Shown: positions 7,474-15,810 of the stretch, piece after piece | Layout: each line of letters opens with the position of its first letter | How positions within the stretch are numbered: the stretch's first letter is position 1 | Source of the DNA: Streptomyces sp. CB02261 | GTDB lineage: Bacteria; Actinomycetota; Actinomycetes; Streptomycetales; Streptomycetaceae | Assembly: GCF_001905665.1 (NCBI RefSeq) | Contig: NZ_LIVX01000003.1 | Coordinates: 133,478-197,477 of the forward strand | Length of the DNA: 64,000 bases | Reading direction: 5' to 3' | Translations under genes and position numbers: made by a program | The notes under the pieces: model-generated | Told to the model about the DNA's origin: nothing | Database searches by the model: none | The model's input: only the letters and a program-made list of their open reading frames with translations

Positions 7474-8778
7474 TCAGGGCCGGGCGGCGGCCTGCTTGGC
7501 GGGAGCCGGCGGGGCGGGCGAGGTCGCCGGCTGGGGGGAGAGGAAGGCCTTCCAGCCGGCCGGCGGCGCCTCGCCGACCTTCAGGGTGCGCATCTTGGCG
7601 ATGACGTCGGGGTCCTGGGCGTCGAGCCAGTCGGCGAGCTGGCGGAAGGACACGCACTTGACGTCCTTCTGCACGCACACCGTGGCGATGGTCTCCTCGA
7701 TGGCCCGCATGTACGTGCCGCCGTTCCAGGACTCGAAGTGGTTGCCGATGATGAGCGGCGCCCGGTTGCCCCGGTAGGAGCGCTGGAAGGCCTCCACCAG
7801 GCCGTCCCGCATCTGGTCGCCCCAGTAGCGGTGCCGGGAGGGGTCGCCCTGGGTGGTGCCGGGCGACTGGTTGACCAGGAAGTTGTAGTCCATGGCCAGC
7901 GTCTGGAAGGCGCGGCCGGGGACGGGCACGAGCTGCATCGACAGGTCCCAGAGGCCCAGGTCCTTCTTGGGCCAGATCTGGTCGTTCACGCCGCTCGTGT
8001 CGTAGCGGAAGCCCATCTGCGCCGCCGCCCGCACGAAGTTCTCCCGGCCTTCGAGGCAGGGGGTGCGGGCGCCGACGAGTTCCTTGTCGTAGTCGAAGGG
8101 CAGCGGCTGCTCCGCGCGCAGTCCCGCGTTGGTCTTCCAGTTCTTGACGAAGGACTTGGCCTGGTTGATCTCGCTCTTCCAGTCCTCGACCGACCAGTTG
8201 CCGACGCCGCTCTCCTTCCCGCAGAAGTGCCCGTTGAAGTGGGTGCCGACCTCGTTGCCCTCCAGCCAGGCGCCGCGCAGTTCGCGGACGGTGGCGCGGA
8301 TGCCCTCGGTGTCGTTGAAGCCGATGTCGGAGCGTCCGGGGCTGTGCTGGGGCGGGTCGTAGAGCTTCCGCTTCTCCTCGGGCAGCAGGTACACGCCGCT
8401 GAGGAAGTACGTCATGGTGGCGTCGTACTTCTTGCCCACGGAACGGAAGTGCGAGAACAGCTTCTGGCTGTCCTCGCCGGCGCCGTCCCAGGAGAACACG
8501 ACGAACTGCGGCGGGGTCTCGCCCGGCTTGAGGCGCTGCCAGACCGGCTGGCGGGGCTGGGCGCCGGTGAAGGCGGTGGAGCCGTCGCCGATCAGGCGGA
8601 CCGCGTTCGGCGGGGCCGCGGCCGGATCCTTCTTGGCGCCGGCGCCGCCCTGGGTTCCCTTCGTGGCGGTGCCGTCGGAGCCCGAGCAGCCGGCGAGGCC
8701 GGTGATCAGGGCGACGGCGAGGGCGCCGGCGGCGAGCGCCTTCCTCTGGGCAGTGGTCCTTCTCCCGGCGGCTGTCAT
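7474..8778 (-). CDS. Lipoprotein with polysaccharide-deacetylase-like fold
   Basis: This gene encodes 434 residues from ATG 8778, preceded by AGGAGAGGTG about 8 nt upstream. A lipoprotein signal is clear: RKALAAGALAVALITGLAGC, with the lipobox LAGC near residue 29, followed by a Gly/Thr/Lys-rich linker. The mature part begins the NodB-type barrel with PQFVVFSWDGAGE, where the usual Thr-Phe-Asp-Asp motif reads SWDG, so only one metal-binding Asp is obvious. Later segments such as MTYFLSGVYLLPEEKRK, EVGTHFNGHFCG and IIGNHFESWNGGTY fit deacetylase-like proteins acting on the cell wall outside the membrane. Because the metal site is not canonical, activity is uncertain. It converges on the ATPase gene with a 73-bp gap that lacks an obvious terminator. 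Confidence 0.8.
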   Translation of the reverse strand: MTAAGRRTTAQRKALAAGALAVALITGLAGCSGSDGTATKGTQGGAGAKKDPAAAPPNAVRLIGDGSTAFTGAQPRQPVWQRLKPGETPPQFVVFSWDGAGEDSQKLFSHFRSVGKKYDATMTYFLSGVYLLPEEKRKLYDPPQHSPGRSDIGFNDTEGIRATVRELRGAWLEGNEVGTHFNGHFCGKESGVGNWSVEDWKSEINQAKSFVKNWKTNAGLRAEQPLPFDYDKELVGARTPCLEGRENFVRAAAQMGFRYDTSGVNDQIWPKKDLGLWDLSMQLVPVPGRAFQTLAMDYNFLVNQSPGTTQGDPSRHRYWGDQMRDGLVEAFQRSYRGNRAPLIIGNHFESWNGGTYMRAIEETIATVCVQKDVKCVSFRQLADWLDAQDPDVIAKMRTLKVGEAPPAGWKAFLSPQPATSPAPPAPAKQAAARP

Positions 8779-9101
8779 CCGCCCACCTCTCCTCGGTTCC
8801 GTGCGAGTGCCCCGCGACGTCCGTACGGGCGGCGTCAACGTCGCACCACGACGGCCGGAAAGATGAAACGACAAGCGGCAAACCGCGCGCCTATCACCGG
8901 AACCGGTGAATTATTGCCCTGTTTGCCCCGAAAATAATGCCGGAGTCTTTACTCTCCATTACGATCCATTTACCGAGCGTTGATCCTCGCCCCGGCGGGG
9001 ACCCCGCTCGGATCCCGCCGCTGCACGCCGTGACCCACGGCCGCGAGCCCCCATGTTCGTCCCGCACGAACCGCGACCGCGCTGCCCCGGAGGAGACGGG
9101 A
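8779..9101. promoter_or_regulatory. Divergent promoter region with a 16-bp palindrome
   Basis: This 323-bp gene-free region separates the lipoprotein gene and the divergent SulP-carbonic anhydrase gene. Its middle (8865-8975) is much richer in A/T than the surroundings, as expected for promoters. A perfect palindrome TCACCGGAACCGGTGA occupies 8894-8909 and is a good operator candidate for either gene. No gene or RNA is evident. Confidence 0.45.
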
Positions 9102-11465
9102 ATGACCCTCTGCACCCCCGCCCGCACCACCACCCGGCCCCGAACCCAGCGGCCCCACAGTCCGCCGGAGGGGCCCCGCCGCTTCCGTATCGCCGGCGCG
9201 GACCTCTCCGCGTCCATCGCCGTCTTCCTGATCGCGCTGCCCCTCTCGCTCGGCATCGCGCTCGCCACCGGAGCTCCGCTCCAGTCCGGTCTGGTCGCCG
9301 CCGCCGTCGGCGGCCTGGTGGCCGGCCGCTTCGGCGGCTCCCCGCTCCAGGTGAGCGGACCCGCCGCCGGCCTCACCGTCGTGACGGCCGAAATCATCCA
9401 GCTGTACGGCTGGCGCACCACCTGCGCCATCACCGTGCTCGCCGGGCTGGCGCAGATCGGCCTCTCCGCCCTGCGGGTGGCCCGCTCGGCGCTCGCCGTC
9501 TCGCCCGCGATCGTGCACGGCATGGTGGCCGGCATCGGCGCGACCATCGCCCTCGCCCAGCTCCACATCGTGCTCGGCGGGACCCCGCAGAGCTCCGCCG
9601 TCGACAACGTCCTCGGCCTTCCCGCCCAATTGGCCGACATCCACGGGGCGGGGCTCGCCGTCAGCGCCCTCACCGTGGTCGTGCTGCTGTGCTGGCCCCG
9701 GCTGCCGGGCCGCGCGGGCCGGCTCGTACGGAAGGTCCCGGCCGCGCTCGTCGCGGTCGCGGGGGCGACGGCGGCTGCGACGTTCGCCGGGCTCGCCGTG
9801 CCCCGGGTCGACCTGCCGTCCTGGAGCAGCCACGCGCTGCCCGGGATGCCCGAGGGCCCGGTGCTCGGCATCGCGGCCGGCGTGCTGACGATCACGCTGG
9901 TCACGAGCGTGCAGTCGCTGCTCTCCGCCGTCGCGGTCGACAAGCTGGTCGCCGCCCGCCCGGACGGCGGCCGGGGCGTGCCGCGTTCCGCCCTCGACCG
10001 CGAACTCGCGGGTCAGGGCGCGGCCAACATGGTGTCCGGGGCGCTCGGCGGCCTGCCGGTCGCCGGGGTCGCGGTCCGCAGCGTCGCCAACGTGTCGGCG
10101 GGCGCGGTGAGCCGGGCCTCCACGATGCTGCACGGCCTGTGGATCGTGCTCGCGGCGCTGGTGCTCGTCCCCGTGCTCGACCTGATCCCGCTGCCCGCGC
10201 TCGCCGCCCTGGTGATGGTGGTCGGCATCCAGATGGTCAGCATCACCCACATCCGTACCGTCACCCGGCACCGCGAGGTCGTCGTCTACGTGGTGACGCT
10301 GTCCGGTGTCGTCCTCATCGGCATCCTGGAGGGCGTCGCCCTCGGCATCGCCGTGGCCATCGCGGTCTCCCTGCACCGGCTGGCCCGCACCCGGATCAAT
10401 CTGGAGGAGCGGGACGGGCGCCACCTGCTGCACGTGCGGGGCCAGTTGACGTTCCTCGCCGTTCCCCGGCTGAGCCGGGCCCTGCACCAGCTGCCGCACG
10501 GTTCCGACGTGGTGGTCGAGCTGGACGGGTCCTTCATGGACCACGCGGCCTACGAGACGCTGAGCGACTGGACGGCCGGGCACCTCGCCCACGGCGGTTC
10601 GGTCGAGACGACCGGCCCCTCCGGCGTCCGGATCGCCGATCCGCTCCCCGCCCCCGCCGCAGCGCACGCCTGCTGCCGTCCCTGGACGCCGTGGCACAAC
10701 CACCAGTGCGGGGAGCCGCCGGCCGAGCGGCCCGACGAGGCCACGGAGGAGACCGGGTCCCGGCGTTCGCCCGGGTTGCAGCTGGCGAGCGGCATCGGCA
10801 AGTTCCAGCGGAACACCGCCCCGCTGGTGCGGGACGAGCTCGCACGGCTCGCGCGGGAGGGCCAGAATCCCTCGCAGCTCTTCCTGACCTGCGCCGACTC
10901 CCGCCTGGTCACCAGCATGATCACGTCGAGCGGCCCCGGTGACCTGTTCACCGTGCGCAACGTCGGCAACCTCGTCCCGCTGCCGGGCGAGGAGAGCGGC
11001 GACGACTCGGTCGCGGCGGCGATCGAGTACGCGGTGGAGGTGCTGCGGGTCGATTCGATCACCGTCTGCGGGCACTCCGGCTGCGGTGCGATGCAGGCCC
11101 TGCTGAACGGCGGCCCCGACGACCCGCCGACCCCGCTGCGCCGCTGGCTGCGGCACGGCCGGCCCAGTCTGGAGCGGATGGCGAGCCGGAGACACGCCTG
11201 GGCCCGGATCTCGGGGCGGCTCCCGGCCGACGCGGTCGAGCAGCTCTGCCTGACCAACGTGGTCCAGCAGCTGGAGCACCTGCGGGCGTACGAGCCGGTG
11301 GCGCGGCGGCTCGCCGAGGGCACGCTGACGCTGCACGGGATGTACTTCCACGTGGGTGAGGCGCAGGCGTACCTGCTCGCCGGGGCGGACGAGGTGCACA
11401 GCTACGACGACGTGTTCACCCAGGTCATGCCGACGGGCCCGCTGGAGGCGGCCCGCGCGTCCTGA
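9102..11465 (+). CDS. SulP-family anion transporter fused to beta-carbonic anhydrase
   Basis: This gene encodes 787 residues from ATG 9102 behind GGAGGAGACGGGA. Residues about 25-430 form a SulP transporter with many membrane segments (for example DLSASIAVFLIALPLSLGIA and FGGSPLQVSGPAAGLTVVTA), followed by a short STAS-like domain (HLLHVRGQLTFLAVPRLSRA). The C-terminal 230 residues are a beta-class carbonic anhydrase with the zinc ligands in LTCADSRLV (Cys and Asp of CxDSR) and VCGHSGCGAMQAL (His and Cys of HxxC). The fusion suggests coupled bicarbonate uptake and CO2/HCO3- interconversion at the membrane inner face; sulfate transport is an alternative. Such fusions are known in actinobacteria. 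A Cys/His/Trp-rich linker (HACCRPWTPWHNHQCGE) between the domains could bind metal and is unusual. Confidence 0.9.
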   Translation: MTLCTPARTTTRPRTQRPHSPPEGPRRFRIAGADLSASIAVFLIALPLSLGIALATGAPLQSGLVAAAVGGLVAGRFGGSPLQVSGPAAGLTVVTAEIIQLYGWRTTCAITVLAGLAQIGLSALRVARSALAVSPAIVHGMVAGIGATIALAQLHIVLGGTPQSSAVDNVLGLPAQLADIHGAGLAVSALTVVVLLCWPRLPGRAGRLVRKVPAALVAVAGATAAATFAGLAVPRVDLPSWSSHALPGMPEGPVLGIAAGVLTITLVTSVQSLLSAVAVDKLVAARPDGGRGVPRSALDRELAGQGAANMVSGALGGLPVAGVAVRSVANVSAGAVSRASTMLHGLWIVLAALVLVPVLDLIPLPALAALVMVVGIQMVSITHIRTVTRHREVVVYVVTLSGVVLIGILEGVALGIAVAIAVSLHRLARTRINLEERDGRHLLHVRGQLTFLAVPRLSRALHQLPHGSDVVVELDGSFMDHAAYETLSDWTAGHLAHGGSVETTGPSGVRIADPLPAPAAAHACCRPWTPWHNHQCGEPPAERPDEATEETGSRRSPGLQLASGIGKFQRNTAPLVRDELARLAREGQNPSQLFLTCADSRLVTSMITSSGPGDLFTVRNVGNLVPLPGEESGDDSVAAAIEYAVEVLRVDSITVCGHSGCGAMQALLNGGPDDPPTPLRRWLRHGRPSLERMASRRHAWARISGRLPADAVEQLCLTNVVQQLEHLRAYEPVARRLAEGTLTLHGMYFHVGEAQAYLLAGADEVHSYDDVFTQVMPTGPLEAARAS

Positions 11466-11565
11466 ACCTTCCGTCTCTCCCTTCCGTGAGACTGTGTGGC
11501 CCCTTCTCCCACCGCTCGGGTTCACCGCCCGGGAAGAAGGGGCCGCCGCGCATCACCCGCTCAAC

Positions 11566-11577
11566 AGGTCTAAACCA
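11566..11577. promoter_or_regulatory. dre-like box (possible DasR site) upstream of acsA
   Basis: AGGTCTAAACCA matches the DasR consensus core TGGTCTAGACCA at 10 of 12 positions and lies about 95 bp before the acsA start. It closely resembles the boxes before the chitinase gene at 56685-56712. DasR controls N-acetylglucosamine use, and acetate is released when that sugar is deacetylated, so control of acsA would make sense. This is inference from one site. Confidence 0.4.
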
Positions 11578-11671
11578 ATTGTCCGGAGACTCTTGTCACC
11601 CGGGCATCTGACTGATGAGCTATGACGCGGGACACATACGCACAGAGGACGCCCTGGGAAAGGGAGATGTC

Positions 11672-13627
11672 GTGAGCAACGAAAGCCTGGCCAATCTGCT
11701 TCGGGAAGAGCGTCGATTTTCGCCGCCCGCCGAGCTGGCCGCGCACGCCAACGTGACGGCGGAGGCGTACGAGCAGGCCAAGGCGGACAGGCTGGGCTTC
11801 TGGGCCGAGCAGGCCAAGCGCCTGACCTGGGCCACCGAGCCGACCGAGACCCTCGACTGGTCGAACCCGCCGTTCGCCAAGTGGTTCGCGGACGGCGAGC
11901 TGAACGTGGCGTACAACTGCGTCGACCGGCACGTCGAGGCCGGCCACGGCGACCGGGTCGCCATCCACTTCGAGGGCGAGCCGGGCGACAGCCGCGCGAT
12001 CACCTACGCCGAGCTCAAGGACGAGGTCTCCAAGGCGGCCAACGCCCTGACCGAGCTCGGTGTCCGCAAGGGCGACCGGGTCGCGGTCTACCTGCCGATG
12101 ATCCCCGAGGCGGCCATCACCATGCTGGCCTGCGCCCGCGTCGGCGCCGCCCACTCGGTGGTCTTCGGCGGCTTCTCGGCCGACGCCGTGGCCTCCCGTA
12201 TCCAGGACGCCGACGCCAAGCTGGTCGTGACCGCCGACGGCGGCTACCGCCGGGGCAAGCCGAGCGCTCTCAAGCCGGCCATCGACGAGGCCGTCGCCAA
12301 GTGTCCGCAGGTCGAGCACGTCCTCGTGGTCCGCCGGACGGGCCAGGACACCGCCTTCACCGAGGGCCGCGACGTGTGGTGGGACGACATCGTCGCCCGC
12401 CAGTCCGCCGAGCACACCCCCGAGGCCTTCGACGCCGAGCACCCGCTCTTCATCCTCTACACCTCGGGCACCACGGGGAAGCCGAAGGGCATCCTGCACA
12501 CCTCCGGCGGCTACCTCACCCAGGCCGCGTACACCCACCACGCCGTCTTCGACCTGAAGCCGGAGACCGACGTCTACTGGTGCACCGCCGACATCGGCTG
12601 GGTCACCGGGCACTCCTACATCGTCTACGGCCCGCTGGCGAACGGCGCCACGCAGGTCATGTACGAGGGCACCCCGGACACCCCGCACCAGGGCCGGTTC
12701 TGGGAGATCGTGCAGAAGTACGGCGTCACCATCCTCTACACGGCGCCGACCGCGATCCGCACGTTCATGAAGTGGGGAGACGACATCCCCGCCAAGTTCG
12801 ACCTCTCCAGCCTCCGCGTCCTCGGCTCGGTCGGCGAGCCGATCAACCCCGAGGCCTGGGTCTGGTACCGCGAGCACATCGGCGCCGGCAAGACCCCGAT
12901 CGTGGACACCTGGTGGCAGACCGAGACCGGCGCGATGATGATCTCGCCGCTGCCGGGCGTCACCGAGACCAAGCCGGGTTCCGCCCAGCGCCCGCTGCCC
13001 GGCATCGCCGCGACCGTCGTCGACGACGAGGCCAACGAGGTGCCGAACGGCGGCGGCGGCTACCTGGTGCTCACCGAGCCGTGGCCGTCGATGCTCCGCA
13101 CCATCTGGGGCGACGACCAGCGCTACATCGACACCTACTGGTCCCGTTTCGAGGGCAGGTACTTCGCCGGTGACGGCGCCAAGAAGGACGAGGACGGCGA
13201 CATCTGGCTGCTCGGCCGGGTCGACGACGTCATGCTCGTCTCCGGGCACAACATCTCGACCACCGAGGTCGAGTCGGCGCTCGTCTCCCACCCGTCGGTG
13301 GCCGAGGCGGCCGTCGTCGGCGCCGCCGACGCGACCACCGGCCAGGCCATCGTCGCCTTCGTCATCCTGCGCGGCAGCGCGAGCCAGGACGACACCCTCG
13401 TCGCCGAGCTGCGCAACCACGTCGGCGCGACCCTCGGCCCGATCGCCAAGCCGAAGCGGATCCTGCCGGTGGCGGAGCTGCCGAAGACCCGGTCCGGCAA
13501 GATCATGCGCCGTCTGCTGCGGGACGTCGCCGAGAACCGGGAGCTGGGTGACGTCACCACGCTGACCGACTCCTCGGTCATGTCGCTCATCCAGACGCAG
13601 CTGCCGGCCGCTTCCAGCGAGGACTGA
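11672..13627 (+). CDS. acsA: Acetyl-coenzyme A synthetase
   Basis: This gene encodes 651 residues from GTG 11672, chosen because AGGGAG lies about 6 nt upstream and the protein then starts like typical acetyl-CoA synthetases (MSNESLANLLREERRFSPP). It activates acetate with ATP and CoA to acetyl-CoA in the cytoplasm. The ANL superfamily signature YTSGTTGKPKGI, the acetate-pocket region TADIGWVTGHSYIVYGPL, the motif WWQTETGAMM and the C-terminal hinge and catalytic lysine segment (LPKTRSGKIMRRLLR, the site acetylated by Pat enzymes in relatives) are all visible. Length is normal. A terminator follows at 13647. The gene has its own promoter region with a dre-like box; Rv3667 is the mycobacterial equivalent in the same block. 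Confidence 0.96.
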   Translation: MSNESLANLLREERRFSPPAELAAHANVTAEAYEQAKADRLGFWAEQAKRLTWATEPTETLDWSNPPFAKWFADGELNVAYNCVDRHVEAGHGDRVAIHFEGEPGDSRAITYAELKDEVSKAANALTELGVRKGDRVAVYLPMIPEAAITMLACARVGAAHSVVFGGFSADAVASRIQDADAKLVVTADGGYRRGKPSALKPAIDEAVAKCPQVEHVLVVRRTGQDTAFTEGRDVWWDDIVARQSAEHTPEAFDAEHPLFILYTSGTTGKPKGILHTSGGYLTQAAYTHHAVFDLKPETDVYWCTADIGWVTGHSYIVYGPLANGATQVMYEGTPDTPHQGRFWEIVQKYGVTILYTAPTAIRTFMKWGDDIPAKFDLSSLRVLGSVGEPINPEAWVWYREHIGAGKTPIVDTWWQTETGAMMISPLPGVTETKPGSAQRPLPGIAATVVDDEANEVPNGGGGYLVLTEPWPSMLRTIWGDDQRYIDTYWSRFEGRYFAGDGAKKDEDGDIWLLGRVDDVMLVSGHNISTTEVESALVSHPSVAEAAVVGAADATTGQAIVAFVILRGSASQDDTLVAELRNHVGATLGPIAKPKRILPVAELPKTRSGKIMRRLLRDVAENRELGDVTTLTDSSVMSLIQTQLPAASSED

Positions 13628-13646
13628 GCCCAGGCGCCCGCATGGA

Positions 13647-13679
13647 GACGCCCGCCCCGAGCCAGTGGGGGCGGGCGTC
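13647..13679 (+). terminator. Rho-independent-type terminator after acsA
   Basis: A 12-bp perfect stem (GACGCCCGCCCC at 13647-13658 with GGGGCGGGCGTC at 13668-13679) and a 9-nt loop begin 20 bp after the acsA stop. No T-run follows, as is common in Streptomyces. Confidence 0.75.
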
Positions 13680-13878
13680 CCCGTTCCCCCGCCCCGACGG
13701 GACGAAACGGGCAAAGCTTTCTACAGTGAATCTCACCGGACGCCACCCACGCCCTCTAGGTCAGGCTCTCTGGGTAAGGTGAGAACCACGTCAATGATGT
13801 GATGAGAAGACCTAGGTGCGCCGGGAAGTCTGGTCGGCAACGTGCTCTGTGCTGCCCACCCGACCGGAGGTTCCCCCC

Positions 13879-15276
13879 GTGGCCGCGCCCTCACCGACCG
13901 ACCGCAAGTTCCTCGGCCGTCTCTCCCTGCCCGAGCGGCGCTACCTCACCGACGCCCTGCGCACCGAGACCGTGGGCGGCGTACTCCTGCTCGCCGCCGC
14001 CGTCGCCGCCCTCATCTGGGCCAACACCCCGCTCAGCGACAGCTACGAGTCCGTCAGCGACTTCCACTTCGGTCCTGCCGCCCTCGGCCTCGACCTGTCG
14101 GTCCAGCACTGGGCCGCCGACGGCCTCCTCGCGATCTTCTTCTTCGTCGCCGGCATCGAGCTCAAGCGCGAGCTCGTCGCGGGCGAGCTGCGCGACCCCA
14201 GAGCCGCCGCGCTCCCCGTCGTCGCCGCCCTCTGCGGCATGATCGCGCCCGCCCTCGTCTACGCCCTGGTCAACGTCGTCGGCGACGGCTCGATGGACGG
14301 CTGGGCCGTCCCCACCGCCACCGACATCGCCTTCGCGCTCGCCGTCCTCGCCGTCATCGGCACCTCGCTCCCGTCCGCGCTGCGCGCCTTCCTGCTCACC
14401 CTCGCCGTCGTCGACGACCTCTTCGCGATCCTGATCATCGCGGTCTTCTTCACCAGCGACCTGAACTTCGCCGCGCTCGGCGGCGCGTTCGCCGGACTGG
14501 TCCTCTTCTGGCTGCTGCTCCGCAAGGGCGTCCGCGGCTGGTACGTGTACGTGCCGCTCGCCCTGGCCATCTGGGCCCTGATGTACAACAGCGGCGTCCA
14601 CGCCACCATCGCCGGCGTGGCCATGGGCCTGATGCTGCGCTGCACCACCCGCGACGGCGAGCAGCACTCCCCCGGCGAGCACATCGAGCACCTCGTGCGC
14701 CCCCTCTCGGCCGGTCTCGCGGTCCCCCTGTTCGCGCTCTTCTCGGCCGGCGTGAGCGTCTCCGGCGGCGCGATCCACGACGTCTTCACCCAGCCGGTCA
14801 CCCTCGGCGTGGTCCTCGGCCTGGTCGTCGGCAAGACCCTCGGCATCTTCGGCGGCACCTGGCTCGCCGCCCGCTTCACCCGGGCCGAACTCAACCCGGA
14901 CCTGGCGTGGGCGGACGTCTTCGCCGTCGCCTCCCTGGCCGGCATCGGCTTCACCGTCTCGCTCCTCATCGGCGAACTCGCCTTCGCCGGGGACCCCGCC
15001 CTCACCGACGAGGTCAAGGCCTCCGTCCTCATCGGCTCGCTGATCGCCGCCGTCCTCGCCTCCGTCCTGCTGAAGCTGCGGGTCCGCACGTACCGGGCGA
15101 TCTACGATGCGGAGAACCGCGACGACGACGAGGACGGCATCCCCGACGTCTACGAGGAGGACGACCCGGAGTACCACCTGCGCATGGCCGACATCCTGGA
15201 GCGGAGGGCCGCCGAGCACCGGGAGCGCGCCCGAGCGGCGGGGGCACCGCGCGACGAGGGCGACCGTCCGGCATGA
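13879..15276 (+). CDS. nhaA: Na+/H+ antiporter NhaA
   Basis: This gene encodes 465 residues from GTG 13879, with GGAGG 8 nt upstream; longer starts lack a ribosome site. It exchanges external protons for internal sodium across the membrane. The NhaA core is clear: membrane segment VGGVLLLAAAVAALIWANTP, FFFVAGIELKRELVAGELRD, the ion-binding aspartate motifs VPTATDIAFALAVLAVIG and LAVVDDLFAILIIAVFF, and GIGFTVSLLIGELAF near the end. The C-terminus carries an acidic soluble tail (NRDDDEDGIPDVYEEDDPEY) typical of actinobacterial forms. It is followed 36 bp later by a holin-like gene and an alpha/beta hydrolase gene on the same strand, so a three-gene operon is likely. Confidence 0.94.
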   Translation: MAAPSPTDRKFLGRLSLPERRYLTDALRTETVGGVLLLAAAVAALIWANTPLSDSYESVSDFHFGPAALGLDLSVQHWAADGLLAIFFFVAGIELKRELVAGELRDPRAAALPVVAALCGMIAPALVYALVNVVGDGSMDGWAVPTATDIAFALAVLAVIGTSLPSALRAFLLTLAVVDDLFAILIIAVFFTSDLNFAALGGAFAGLVLFWLLLRKGVRGWYVYVPLALAIWALMYNSGVHATIAGVAMGLMLRCTTRDGEQHSPGEHIEHLVRPLSAGLAVPLFALFSAGVSVSGGAIHDVFTQPVTLGVVLGLVVGKTLGIFGGTWLAARFTRAELNPDLAWADVFAVASLAGIGFTVSLLIGELAFAGDPALTDEVKASVLIGSLIAAVLASVLLKLRVRTYRAIYDAENRDDDEDGIPDVYEEDDPEYHLRMADILERRAAEHRERARAAGAPRDEGDRPA

Positions 15277-15312
15277 TCTGAGTCGGACCGCAGAAGAGAA
15301 GAGGGAGCACCG

Positions 15313-15810
15313 ATGAGCGACCCGTTCAACGGAACCGAGCGCAGCCTCGGCCAGCTGGTCGCCTCGGCGACAGCCGAGATGTCCGCGCTGGTGCACGACG
15401 AGATCGCCCTGGCCAAGGCCGAACTGCGACAGGACGTCAAGCGCGGAGCGCTCGGCGGCGTGCTGGGAACGGTGGCCCTCGTGGTGCTGCTGTTCTCGCT
15501 GCCGATGCTGAGCTTCGCGCTCGCGTACGCCATCAACACCTGGACCGGCGGGCACAACGGCCACGGGGGCTGGAACCTCGTCTGGTGCTTCCTGCTGTCC
15601 TTCGCCTTCAACGTGCTGGTCGCGAGCCTCCTCGGGGCCATCGCCGTCGCCAAGTTCAAGAAGGTCAAGCCGCCGGAGAAGAGCATCGCGTCCGCCAAGC
15701 AGACGGCCGCGATCATGCAGAACGTCAAGCCGCACCCGCGCCCCGAGCACGACAAGGCGCTCGACAAGGCGCTGGGCGGGTCCTCCGCTGTGGCACGCTC
15801 GTCCGTATGA
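15313..15810 (+). CDS. Holin-X-like small membrane protein (DUF1469/PF07332 type)
   Basis: This gene encodes 165 residues from ATG 15313, with GAGGGAG upstream. The N-terminal amphipathic part (SLGQLVASATAEMSALVHDE) is followed by EIALAKAELRQDVKR, a hallmark stretch of the actinobacterial holin-X/phage-holin family. Two membrane hairpin segments then follow (GVLGTVALVVLLFSLPMLSF and LVWCFLLSFAFNVLVASLLG) and a basic tail. The family name comes from remote similarity; these chromosomal proteins are not phage genes and their function is unknown, possibly linked to membrane or envelope integrity. Its stop overlaps the start of the next gene by ATGA, so they are coupled. Rv3669 lies at the same place in M. 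tuberculosis. Confidence 0.82.
   Translation: MSDPFNGTERSLGQLVASATAEMSALVHDEIALAKAELRQDVKRGALGGVLGTVALVVLLFSLPMLSFALAYAINTWTGGHNGHGGWNLVWCFLLSFAFNVLVASLLGAIAVAKFKKVKPPEKSIASAKQTAAIMQNVKPHPRPEHDKALDKALGGSSAVARSSV

Noticed and set aside
8970..11525. Minus-strand open frame of 851 codons opposite the SulP-carbonic anhydrase gene
   Set aside because: The protein is Arg/Gly/Asp/His-rich without domains; the plus strand has transporter helices and zinc ligands.
11570..13714. Minus-strand open frame of 714 codons opposite acsA
   Set aside because: Val/Gly/Asp-rich antisense artefact; acsA on the plus strand has all family motifs.
15313..15810. Prophage remnant suggested by the holin-like protein
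   Set aside because: The holin-X-like family is chromosomal in actinobacteria and no lysin or structural phage genes are present.
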